Origin: Aptenodytes patagonicus
Taxonomy: Eukaryota > Chordata > Aves > Sphenisciformes > Spheniscidae
Reading direction: 5' to 3'
DNA length: 64,000 bases
NCBI RefSeq assembly: GCF_965638725.1
Contig: NC_134951.1
Location: 24,745,746 to 24,809,745 of the forward strand
In this document: one piece after another, positions 38,701 through 49,654 of the stretch
How positions within the stretch are numbered: position 1 is the first letter of the stretch
Layout: each line of letters starts with the position of its first letter
Program-made: the position numbers and the translations under genes
The notes under the pieces: generated by a model
The model's database searches: none
The model's input: the letters and a program-made list of their open reading frames with translations, nothing else
What the model was told of the DNA's origin: nothing

Positions 38701-41100
38701 CCTAGCTCTTCCCTTCCTGCCTTTACTCACCTCGCTGTGCTCACCACTTTACCGTTGTTGCTCCAGGCTAATTGCCCCTTGCAGAACACAGTAATCTCAG
38801 TGAGTCCTGATGGCTAGTAGCAGCAGTTGCAAGCTCTCAGTCCCCCTGAATATTTGTCATGTTGGCTGGGCTTAAGAAATGCATGACAGGCACCAAATGA
38901 TGTACCATATGAGCTGTGTGATACCTGATTTCTTTAGGACAGGGCCTTCTCTACACTGGGACAATGATTCATCTCATGTAATTTAGGTGTTTAAGAACTA
39001 ATTGTCTACAGCTGTAGCAGTCTGACTTTACAGCTAATGGAGAGGAACAAGGAATACCAAAGGATGATTCACCTCCTCCTAAGATAAGATGTCTAAGATA
39101 GGTGAGAAAAATTGCCCTCCAGACATGGTTATTCCTGTACATTAATTATAAATGGAGCCTCAGGGAACTCGAGTTAAGTAGGGAAATCAAACAACTAGAA
39201 CTAAGATGATTTCTACAATGAGTGTCCCAGTTTTTAGCATCATCTCCAGTTCTACTGAAAACGGAAAGGCTAGTCGATGACCAGCCTTACTCTCCACGGG
39301 AAGTTTCCCAGCCTATGATCCACAGAGCAGCAGTATTTCACAAAAGTTGTGCTAAGAGGTCAGCAACTCTCCTTTATTTCTGTTTTCACTTAAAGGTTTG
39401 ATCACAAAGGTACATGGGGGACCAGTAAGAAACTCGAAGGGAGGACAGTAGACTGGGGCTCAGAAAGTTAGGGAATCACTGCCCAAAGCTAAACTTTCGA
39501 AAAGCAGAACTGAGGTCATTTTACCCGATCTGCTTCTGGCGACGTTCGGTGAGGGCAGAGGATAAAGTCTGAAACAGTCAAGTGCTACCTGACTTCTCAG
39601 GCTATGAGCTCCGTGGAGCTTGGATTTTCTATAGGTCTTTTGCTGGCTCCAGCCACAGGGGCAAGTATGGCCCATAAACACACAATATGCTACTTCCTAC
39701 CCACCACTGATTTTCAATTGTCTCCAGACACCTCTGTGTACGCATAGACTGGAATGCAATGTGGCAGTTAAATCCAAAGAGGAGCTAAGCAAATCCAGTA
39801 GTGCTTAAAATTGTCATATAGTCAGAAAGCATGAGTCAGAACGATCTTAAATGATCTCGGGTATGATACTACTAGCACAGCCACATAACTCCCATCAGTG
39901 TGAAGAGAAGTCAGGCACCTCAAGGGGAGACGATCCTCCACATAGGAATAGAATAACGGGGATTTTAAAAGTGAAAATAATTTCCCAGACCTGTATCAGT
40001 TGTCTAATTTCAGTGTCATCTTGAAATATATAATATTTAAAGTAACATGAAACAGCGGGAAGATTAGTTCCTGATGTCAGGAGAGAAGAGTTATTTCTGG
40101 CAGGCTTTAATGGATTTGCTGTATCACACAGAAACTTTTTCCAGCTAGCTATGAATAAAACCACATACAGAGACTAACAAACAGTCCAATCATGTAATGG
40201 ACCCAAATCAAGGGACAGCGGGAAATTTGCAATTATGCCAAAGCCACATGTAGTTACCAATTATTCTAAGACCCCTGTGACACTGTATGATTATTACTTA
40301 TTTATCTTATGGCACCAAAAAGCATGCTGGCCTCTCTCAGTAGAGATGAGACATGACCTCAGCTTGAAAACCAGCCTTCCGGTTAAGCGCTGCACTTAAG
40401 TAAGTGCACAACATGAGCGGAGCCAAGGGTTTCAAGTGGTTACACTTACCCAGCACTGCATGCAAGCACTTTAGTGTATTAAGGGCTAACTCAATACATA
40501 AGAGTTTTAGCAAAACCAAAGTCAAAAAGTAGGAGCAATGGGACAAGATGAATGAGAAGACACCCAACCACTCTTAACCATCATAACCACGAAGCTGGAA
40601 GAACACAGAGCTGCAATGGTTACACTGCCAGTGCAGAAGAAATGAATTGTCAGGTTAATTTGAGAGAGGAGACGGGAGTAGCTTTGCAAGTCTGCTCAGG
40701 AGTGTCTCGCAGGGCCGGGAGCCACTTGCTGTGTGGCTGCAGGAAAACCAGTCTGACGGGACCCTGGAGTCAGTGGAAAGAGAAAAGCTGCAGATGAATA
40801 GTGTTTTGAGACAGCAGTATCATAGGAAAACTATACATTGCAACGGCAATATGATATATCCAGGCACCAGCAATGGTTTAGAAAGGCTTGGATAGTGCGG
40901 TGTCAGTGCCTGCTGTCTCGGTATAAGTCAGATTGCAGCCTGCAGTGGGATGTGAGCTGGGTAAGTACCACCGACTGCATCAGGAGCAGACCCAGCTTAC
41001 AACTAATGTAACATCAGGGTTTTTTTTCAAGAAACTGGGAAACGGGTCTAATTCTGGGAACCCTGATGAGTCTCAGCTTTGAAGAGCAGGACAAAATGGG
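32795..41100. other. Intergenic region between ARHGEF10 and KBTBD11
   Basis: This is 8.3 kb of AT-rich sequence with no gene, RNA gene or transposable element that I can name. A short GCAGCTGCTACTGCAGCC-type trinucleotide repeat sits at about 38195-38240. AATAAA occurs at 33493-33498 but is far from ARHGEF10. Enhancers or long noncoding RNA exons could be present and would not be visible from sequence alone. Confidence 0.6.
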
Positions 41101-41661
41101 ACCCGGACCCAAACTGCAGTCAAACAGAAACGACCTGGCCTCCACCTCGTTCCTCTGTCAGCAGAAACCCGAATAACCCACAGGCTCCGGCTGGATACCC
41201 TCCCCGTCGCTTCCCGCAGCGACCACGGCCGGTGCCGGAGAGCGCCGCGGCCGAGGCGGACGCCAGGCCGTGGTCAGTCAGGGCTCCAGTCTGGGAGCTC
41301 CAGTCAGGGCACCGTGTCTGTCTACCAGGCGGCCGCGCTGGTGCCGGGGGCAGCTGCAGCAAACCCCACCGGCCCTGCCTCAAGCAGGGGAGCGGCGCTG
41401 CCGCCCCGGTTACCTCAGGGACTGCTCCCCCCAGCCCCGCCCAGAGGTGAGGACCCGCCGTTTCCCTGCCCGGCGCCGCCAGGAGGGAGTTTCTCCTCAG
41501 CGCGGGCAGGTGGGGCCGTTCCGCTGCCTCGCCCGCCCCGCCTCGCTCGAGCAGGGGAGCGCGGACGCCCGGCCCGGAGCGGCGTCGCCGCTTCCCGCCT
41601 CAGCGCCTGCCCCTCGCCGGGAGCCGCCGCGAGCAACAGGTCTGTTCCCCCTCCTCCCTCC

Positions 41662-41693
41662 GTGTGTGTGTGTGAGTGTGTGTGTGAGTGTGT
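41662..41693. repeat. (TG)n microsatellite with two AG interruptions
   Basis: This is a 32-base GT/TG tract interrupted by GAG twice, inside the CpG island and probably within or just upstream of the first exon. It is likely to vary in length between individuals. Confidence 0.9.
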
Positions 41694-41699
41694 CAGGCG

Positions 41700-41953
41700 A
41701 ACAAAGGGGCTGAGCGCGGCCCCGCGCCCCCTCCATACAGCGGCCGCCCGGCCCCCTCCGCCAGCCCGGCCCCCGCGCTTCAGCCATTTGCGTCGCCTGG
41801 CATCGCTCCCCCCTCCCTCCCGCTTCTCCTTCCCGGCTTCCCCCCGCCGGCTCCCGCTCCGGTGGGCAAGGCGGCGGGGCCGCTGACGGCAGCGAGGCGA
41901 AGCAGAGGGAGCTTCCTCAGAGCGACGCGGAGCTCGCCGGCCGTCGCCGAAAG
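41700..41953 (+). other. KBTBD11: Probable noncoding exon 1 of KBTBD11 (5' border unknown)
   Basis: The right border is a near-consensus donor, AAAG|GTAAGC, at 41953/41954. The left border is only a placeholder, since the transcription start is unknown. I see no ATG on the + strand between about 41760 and the donor, which fits a 5'UTR exon with no upstream start codons of its own. Splicing to the acceptor at 55724/55725 would give a leader that continues into GTGATGGCC. Confidence 0.6.
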
Positions 41954-41993
41954 GTAAGCCCCTGCCTGCCTGCCCTACCGGGAGGAGAGCGGA

Positions 41994-42097
41994 GAGGCTC
42001 CGCGGCGGCGGGCCGGGAGGGGGGGGGCGGGCACGTCCCGGTGCCCCGGCCCCGGGACGTGCCCGCCCCCGCTCCCGGCCCGTCGCCGCGGAGCCTC
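41994..42097. repeat. Near-perfect GC-rich inverted repeat (hairpin-forming)
   Basis: The left arm is 41994-42041 and the right arm 42052-42097, separated by 10 bases. Comparing the left arm with the reverse complement of the right arm gives 44 matches over 46 positions plus a 2-base length difference in a G run. The arms share GAGGCTCCGCGGCG at the outside and CGGGCACGTCCCGG next to the loop. The repeat begins 40 bases after the exon 1 donor. Transcribed, it would form a very stable stem in the pre-mRNA. Confidence 0.95.
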
Positions 42098-45000
42098 CGG
42101 GGAGGATTGGTGCCGGTATCTGCCGATAGCTGAGGTAAAAACCGCGACGCGGAGCCACGGTAGCCGTGTGTGTGGGTTTGGAGCACCGTCAGGTTTAATC
42201 GTGCTTTCCTCTTCCCTCAGTCCCCCTTAATCCGCCTCCCCTGGGCTGGAGGGAGGCCGGGCATATCCCCATATCCCTTCTCCATATGTCGCAGAGGAGC
42301 CAAACCTGATGCCTGCGTATTTTTTTTTTATCCTGCTGACCTATTAAAAATCTAAATGACTCTTTACACTAACGTTTAGGGATGTGTAACAGCAGCAAAT
42401 TGCTTCCCGCTATAAATTCTTCATGGCGTGCTTCCCCATCTTACCAAAAGCACGCGAGTGGTGCAAGCCCTGGGTGTACACACACGTGCACGGTTTTGCA
42501 GGGTGGAAGCTGGCGATGCCTGAAGAGAAGTCCTACTGAATTTTGTTTGTCTGAAGCCAGTAGGCTTTTACGTCTGGTCCTTTAAAGCAACAAAAAGCTG
42601 GCTCCCAAACCCAAACTTACACATTGTGCAGAAAATGATAGTATTAAATCCTATAGCCAACTTACTTTTTTCACCCATCAAGGAAAAAAAAACCACGAAC
42701 CCTCTAGAAATAATATTCTGTAAAGCTTTTCCACAGCAACTAAATTGAACAATAGAAAACTAGAACAAAAAACTAGAAAAAAGTAGGGCAATAAAAATAG
42801 AATAGCAATAAAATAGAACAATCCTTTTATATGATCTGAGAAGCTAAAGAGCTCCTCTGTTTTTCAGAGACTTAACCATTTGTCTCCCAAAAAGGAATTA
42901 AATGGAATGTTTATGGAAAATAATAATTACATTTTCACTAGTATTGACAAAGCAATATTTGCTCCCCGGTTTAACTCTCTGGCCCATCCTGCCTGTTCTG
43001 CATTCTCCTCTTCCCAGAGCCCATCACACAGCATTTATTCACTCTTTAATTAGGACATCCAGTGCATGCCAATGGGATCCTCTGGTGACCCAGTGCTAAT
43101 GGCACTGTCTGATGAGAACCTGCCAAAGAGCCGAGGTCTGGTCCCTTGCCTGCCCCAGCTCCCCCCCCCTCTGCAGGGACTCACTCCTGGCAGTAGTGGC
43201 ACTGAAGTCAATGGTGACACTCTTAGAAGCTGGAGTTTGCAGGACTGCGCCTTGACAATATCAAAAGACTGAAATCCTTAATAACTTCCTTTCTTCTATG
43301 AATGCTTTGCTTGCATTGCTTTTTGGTGTAACGAATAGTCCAAATAGGTGGACAGATTTGAAATGTCAATAAATATTAGAGCACCATTATTTGGCAGGAA
43401 CATTCAATGAAAGCCATTAACTGGCTTTACTATAGTAAAGCAGGATTATAGTACTTAGGGCTGGCCTAGGTTACCGTAGAGACAGCGATGTGGTTCGATG
43501 ACTGGATCCAGATCCTACTTACTGGGGGTTTCGGCATCCTGTGGTATCCTGTTGCAAGAGGATATTAGGGGCAGCTGGCTGCTAAAGAAGGGTATAATAA
43601 AACATGAAAGGAAATCCTGCAATTTCTTTTAAAGTAGAATTAAACTTTTTTTTTTTTTCTGTCGAGATCCTGTATGGATTTTGCAGGGATTTTGCTGTTT
43701 ATCCCTACTGAGGTTCTGCAGCATTGCGGTTAGGAGGCTGTTTCTTTCCCATGAACAGAAGCTGAGAAGTCATTTTATACCACTTTACATCCTTGGAAAT
43801 ACTAATTTAAAAAATGAGCTCATTTTCATTGTGTTTGATCTCATTAGCCTTCTCGGGACATGACATTTTTAGGTCTACTGTTTTACTTTTCAATGGAATT
43901 GTCATCATCTGTTCTTTCTGCTTCGTTTTCGGTCTCAGTGTTGTTTTGTATGAGAACAGGCATGATTAGTTCCTTTCATTGAAGAAGAATTACTTTATAG
44001 CAGTTCAGCATTTGACGACCAGTTTAACCTGATCTATGACTGAGCTGTCACTGAGCAGGAAGGGACCCTGCTCATTCCCTAGCCTGGGTCATATATTCCT
44101 GCCTGCTTCCTTGTGCCAGCACTCGTAACCACGTGACAATGCAGTGAATGGATAGAGATTTTGCCTTCCTCCTGCAGTTAATTAAGCAAACACTCAGTTT
44201 ATGTACATAGATGTTGGCATTACAAGTGGGGCTAGTCCTGTGACCAGAGCATTTAAATGTGTGTAACTCTTTGCAGGATTGGGCCCGTATATGCTGTGTT
44301 TTCCTTAGACAGTGTTGACAATTCTGTAGCCTTTTCTCTGTCCTGGTCCTAAAATGCTCCTTGGATGCTAACCGGCAATTTTGGCTTTGAAAGAATTAAA
44401 AGACTGGAGCAGTATTGTATATGGGTGATTGAGTGTTAATGCAAAAAGAGTTGGCTAGGGCCTTTGTTCTGCACTGCACATTTGGTACTTTCCAGTTTCT
44501 TATACCTCATCAGCGAGGATGGCAGGAATTCATGATCGGTTAAGTCAGTTTATTTAATGCAAAACAAGCTGAAAAAAAAATCCAGTAGTTCTACAGATTT
44601 TGCACTGTGTGTCAGAGGGAGAGGAAAGATGTGTCATATAAATGCTCTTCAGGTGCGATGTTTCATGAGCTGCCATTGCTATGCCTCTGGCTAAAACAGA
44701 CGGGTTGACAGCCTTTTTTAATTCACTCGGAAACACGCCAGAAACCGCAACCTTTCCATACAAATCCATGTAAGTTGGACAAGCAGCTTCCATGCTGTTA
44801 TGTTGTCTGTCACAACATGATTTGCATTAATTAATAGTATTGAAGTTATTTTACCGTACACATTCACATATTAGCACAAGCTGTTTGTTTTTTTCTGGAC
44901 ACTGATTTCTCCAGGAGTATTTAAGGAGCAGAGTAAGCTTTGCATGTGGATCTCTAACTGCTGGAAGGATCCTGGACTTTTGAATCATTTCAGACTATCA

Positions 45001-45498
45001 ACCTGTCAGAGATCTGCAATCTTTTTTTTTTTTTTTTTTTTTCCCTCCCCTTGGAAGCAGTTCTGCTTTCCTCTCTCCCTCTCTTGTGGGTAGATTGGAA
45101 GAACAGGCCCTAAGCTCTGGAGATAAACTATTATTTCTGTGACCCATATTTTAAAGTGTTAGACAGTAAGAACCAAAAGCCAACCCTTTGCTACGGGAAT
45201 GGCCTGCCAACAACAAACGTTCTGATTCCGTCAGTCAGAGACAAATCTCTTCATGGGAGAGCTCTCCTCTTATCCTGTAGCTTTCTTTTATCTCTCCTTT
45301 ACTGCAACTCCCTGCATTGCCTCAGTTCAAAAAAAGCTACTGTACACATTTGTATGTACAGTGTAGGAAATCCAGATACTCATGAACTTAATGGGAATTT
45401 TCCCTTGACTACAAGAGGGATGAGATTCAAAGCGATGTCAGACTCTGGCCTTATCAAAAAGCTTTGTGAAACTTGGGTGGAAGGTTCTAGCTGCAGGT

Positions 45499-45538
45499 TA
45501 CTAGCACAAGCCTCATTCTCTCCAAAGCCATGGAAGTG
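45499..45538. repeat. 40-bp dispersed repeat, copy 1
   Basis: TACTAGCACAAGCC and TCTCTCCAAAGCCATGGAAG are shared exactly with copy 2 at 49615-49654, with only three or four differing bases between the two blocks. Homology does not visibly extend beyond about 40 bases on either side. Confidence 0.85.
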
Positions 45539-48500
45539 GGCAGTACACAGATGATGTATTTCTTGTTTAATAGCAACTGATAATAAGAGTCCTGAAGGAC
45601 TTTGGTTTTCACAGCAGATGCAGAAACTGTAACATAAATGTCATTCGAGTGTATTGCTTTGTGAGCTTTGGAGTTAGTCAGTGCCATGTGTCCCAAGAAG
45701 TTTTACGCTGTGATATAGGAAAAGGAGGGCAAAGACTGTTCATGTGCATTCAGATGATAAAATTCACTGATGCTGCTTCTTGTTGGTCAGGATGAGGTCT
45801 ATACCACTCGGTCTCTGTGACAGAAGACCAGAAGGCCTTTACGATGGGCAACAGAGTTGCAAGGATCTATTAGACTGTTAGCCCAATGCCTGGACAGTAT
45901 CCCTGCCAAGACATTTTGCAGCCTTATGGGGAAATAAATACTTCTATTGCACCCCCAAAATCAGGCAACTTTTCAGAGTACAGTGGCTGAAAAGCCTCAA
46001 TATCTGCTTTGAGGGGATGTTGTTGATGTGTATCTAAAATCTCTCCCTAGTCAGAAGCAACCAAACTTCAGACTTGTAAGTGAAATATCAAAATCTCAAA
46101 ATGGTCAAGAACCACAAACCAGGACCCCTGAATCTGTGCCTCTTCTCACGCGTCCCAAATCATAACCATAAAACCAAACACTTCTCTGCCTCGCATCCTG
46201 ATTTGAAGGTCTTAATTCTTACTCCACGTCCTGACTCTGTTCAGCTCTTCCCAGATTGCTACCTAACAAATGCAAGAATAGCACTGTGACTGTTGCATGC
46301 ATTAACAAGCCTTTATCCTGTAGCACTTGAAAAGGACATGTTTGAATCATAGGTTAGTCAGCCATACCACAGTCTTTACTTCTCCTCTGTGTCAGGAAGT
46401 CCAAAAGCAAATGGGACAGTCCTGAGGCACGCTTCACGGTTATGCTGCCAGTCTGTATGTCTCTTCAGAAAGAGCATGGATCATTTTGGGAAAACAGAAT
46501 GCTGCCAAGTCACCGATATAAAAGTGTAGAAGACAAAAAAAGTGAAGTCCAAAGTGAATAGCAGCATGTATATTTCTTCAAGGTATGATGATCCATTTGA
46601 CACCTGATTTTCCATCAAGGTCATTGGCCAAAACAGAGAAACCATATAGATGTGAGACAGATGATTTGAGCAGAATAAAGCTTTGACCTAATTCAGCCAG
46701 AAGTTATTGGCTTGGTACAGGAGTAAAATTCTTTGGCCTGTTCTTGCAGGAATAAAATTAGATAACCAGGCAGTCTTTTCTGTCCCTTAAATTCAGGCAT
46801 CTTAACTGTTACCTATCTGCCATGTTAAATGGAAAAAAAAATAATTGTGAGAGATATTGAATTGCTTGCACTAAATTATAAATGTAAAAGTTGAGTATAG
46901 GTAGAGAAATCAGTGCAGCCAGAAAGCCTTTGCCTGAACACCCAGGCTCAGCATATGAAATTCACATTATAGTAAAAAATGTTATGCATCCAATGCAGAA
47001 AGTGTCAGGCCATGGAAATAAGAGTATTTTAATAGAAACCTATTTTATTTCTGTCTCAGACTAGCCAGCAACTGTTACCTTCTAGTAATGTAAACAGCAC
47101 GCATTACACTCAATTTTCTCTTCTTCCCCTGTTCAGTTCCAATGACCACATGGAGTAGCTTCGCATTTTGTTAAGCCCTCAGTTACATAGTTGCTGCTAA
47201 GAATATTCCCATTGCTTGGTGAAATCTGTGCTGACAGCCTACAGGTATTTCTGATAGTAAAGTCTTGCCACAAAACTACCTATGACTCTAGCATGTGTTT
47301 CTGCTTTGAGGTCAGCAAAAGTGGTTTTCAATCCTAGCACAAGCCGTGATGGCTTGGATATCCAGGCAGTATAACTGAGCCCTGCCCCACCAAAGGCAAT
47401 GGGAAGAAGTACGGAAAGTTCCCTTTCATCAGGGAACAGAACCCAGGATTCTTCTTTCTCTCCCTCAGTAACATTTTTATTGTTTCTGTGAAAAGTAATA
47501 CAGCTTTAGTCTGAAAGAGAATAACCCTCCTCTCATAGTCTTGATGGTTTGGGCACTCAGTTGACATTTGGGGGTTTTGATCTTGTCACACAAAGGAAGG
47601 AGCAGCGGCAAGTTTCCCATTGGGCTTGGTCAGAGTTCTAACCATTGTAGAGAAAGGCAAAGTAGCAGCAAGAGTCAGTACTGCTAGCTTTTAAAATAAT
47701 TTAGGCTTGTTTTGGAGAGGATTCTGGGCTAAGGCACCCAAAGCAAGAACTAACCCATCCTGATTGCACAAGTTAAGCACTTCATCACCGTAGTCTTTGG
47801 TATTTCTCTACTGACTAGCCCTTGGTAGCTCTCATGCTGGTTTTTGAGGATCCCAATCAATTGGCATCTAACTGTAGCCAGACGATGCCTATGGGTACAG
47901 AACCTGTCCCTATGTTCCAGATTCCACTCCAGGAGCTGGTTACAGGTAGATCAGCAGTACTGTACAGCTCAGACACACAACATCCATCTCTGCCCTTGCA
48001 AGAAGAACTGGGAGGTGCATCCCATCCATAGATCAATTTTGTGTAGGAATATGGCCTCCGGCCTGCCCCATGTCTCTCCACCTTGGCCTGGTTTCCATGA
48101 AATAATAAATAAAAGAAATCAGACTCCCATGAGTCACCTAATAGTTCACAGTTACAGGCCCAACAGCAAACGCTACCAGCAACACTTCTGCCATGGCAGA
48201 GAGAAGTCTGTGCAAACTAATTCTTCTCCTCCTTTCAGATTAGGGCTGTCATGCTGGAGGGTTTTTTTGCTATCTGATCTGGCTGTCTTAGGTCTTATAT
48301 CTCTGTTACATTGCCATCTGCCAGATAACACTGCCCTCAAAGTCAGCCTTTGCCATGTTTAGCATTGCGGCACGTCTCTCCATCTTTGAATCCAGTCCAA
48401 AGTCTGTGTAGAGATAATGTCTGCAGAAACCTGGAACTATTTTGTAAATCTAACTAGATGTAGTATAATTTTTAGCTGTGGCTAGAGTGACTGTAAACCT

Positions 48501-49614
48501 TAAGTTTCAAAAAGTATCTGGGCAAAGAAACAATATATGATCTCCAAAAATGAGAAAGGTGCTATTCACCATGTATCTGAAGGACTTCTGCCTTTCTAAG
48601 CATTACTTACTTAATTAATCAAGAAATCAATGAGCCTGTTCAGTCTTTAAAAGTGGGGCCTTTTTCCCTTATGTACCTGATTTACAGTTTGTCTGGAAAA
48701 AGAAGTGTTTTCATTATTCCCTCCTCTAGAAGTTTCCCTTTTACTTTCTTTTCCTAGGCATAAGTCTCAGAAGAATGGGACTTTGTTGGCTTTCCTTTGA
48801 AGTCTATTGTTACTTCTCAAATTCTGTCTTTCTCAAGCACAATGGTGATGTACTTTGGCAGATTTCTGGTGCTTTGAGCTCTTTAATCTGTATGTCCTTT
48901 CCATAATGATATTAAAAGCAAAATCCAGTTTTATCTTAAGCAAGGAATTTCATTTCCTCCAAATATATTGGCCCATCTTCTGTGTTAAATGCAATACATA
49001 GCAGGTGTGTTGCAAGAATACAGTACATTCAGGGGGATCAGATGCTCTTCTGGAACGCAAAACCAAGCCTGACTCTTCTTTTATTTTCAAAAATCTATCT
49101 GAAGAAATCTGCTGGTTTGCTTGACTTGGCTTCTCAGTGGATATTCTCCTCCTCCTGTGTTAGTATCAACATTGCCAAAGTGTTCTCAGAGACTTTGAAC
49201 ATGTTTGCAATTATTTATTTGTTGACAACACAGTTTAATGCTGAAAAGCATTTCTGCAATCAACATTACAGCAGTTAACCCCACTAACGCTCAAGCGAGG
49301 CTTTTAATCATCACAAGCTGATGCTTTGCTTGCTGTCAGTACTCCTGGTGTATGGCAATTTCCAGAATTTAAGGTCAGAAAGGATCACTTTTTTTCTTCA
49401 GTAGTGTAAATATTTTGCTTTGTTTATGCTTCCACCTCTTGGTTTGTTTAGGGCTTTCTCCACCAGCCTAAGAAGGCCATCAGTATGCAGAATTTTCATG
49501 TTCCTACACTTGTGCACAGTCATCAAGACACAGAGCAAACATACCAAGCCCTGAAGAAGTGTCAGCACTGCATTTCTCAGGCTGACTAAGGCTTGCTCTC
49601 CCTGTTCTCCAAGC

Positions 49615-49654
49615 TACTAGCACAAGCCACGTTCTCTCCAAAGCCATGGAAGTG
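49615..49654. repeat. 40-bp dispersed repeat, copy 2
   Basis: This is the partner of 45499-45538, in the same orientation and 4,116 bases away. The match is far too long to be chance in this window. The family is unknown; remnants of one old interspersed repeat are a plausible explanation. Confidence 0.85.

Larger units (their letters stand above)
41120..42140 (+). promoter_or_regulatory. KBTBD11: CpG island, probable KBTBD11 promoter
   Basis: About 1 kb of very GC-rich, CpG-dense sequence rises abruptly from AT-rich flanks. It contains many GC boxes (GGGCGG/CCGCCC types) and no convincing TATA box, as is usual for a CpG-island promoter. It ends just beyond a strong + strand splice donor at 41953/41954, so transcription to the right is the natural reading. 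The next compatible acceptor found is at 55724/55725, directly before the KBTBD11 reading frame. The human gene likewise has a noncoding first exon far upstream. Start sites within the island cannot be fixed from sequence. Confidence 0.75.

Noticed and set aside
41079..42186. Several Pro/Arg/Ala-rich frames up to 247 codons on both strands
   Set aside because: GC-rich CpG-island sequence has few stop codons in any frame. The frames overlap on both strands and have no domains.
45022..45042. T21 run considered as the poly(A) tail of a reverse-strand retrocopy
   Set aside because: No AATAAA was found at the expected distance and no recognisable parent gene follows. Similar T runs occur elsewhere without retrocopies.
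47844..48362. 172-codon + strand frame
   Set aside because: It has no recognisable domain, no splice or promoter context and a composition typical of chance translation; the length is not exceptional for 64 kb in six frames.
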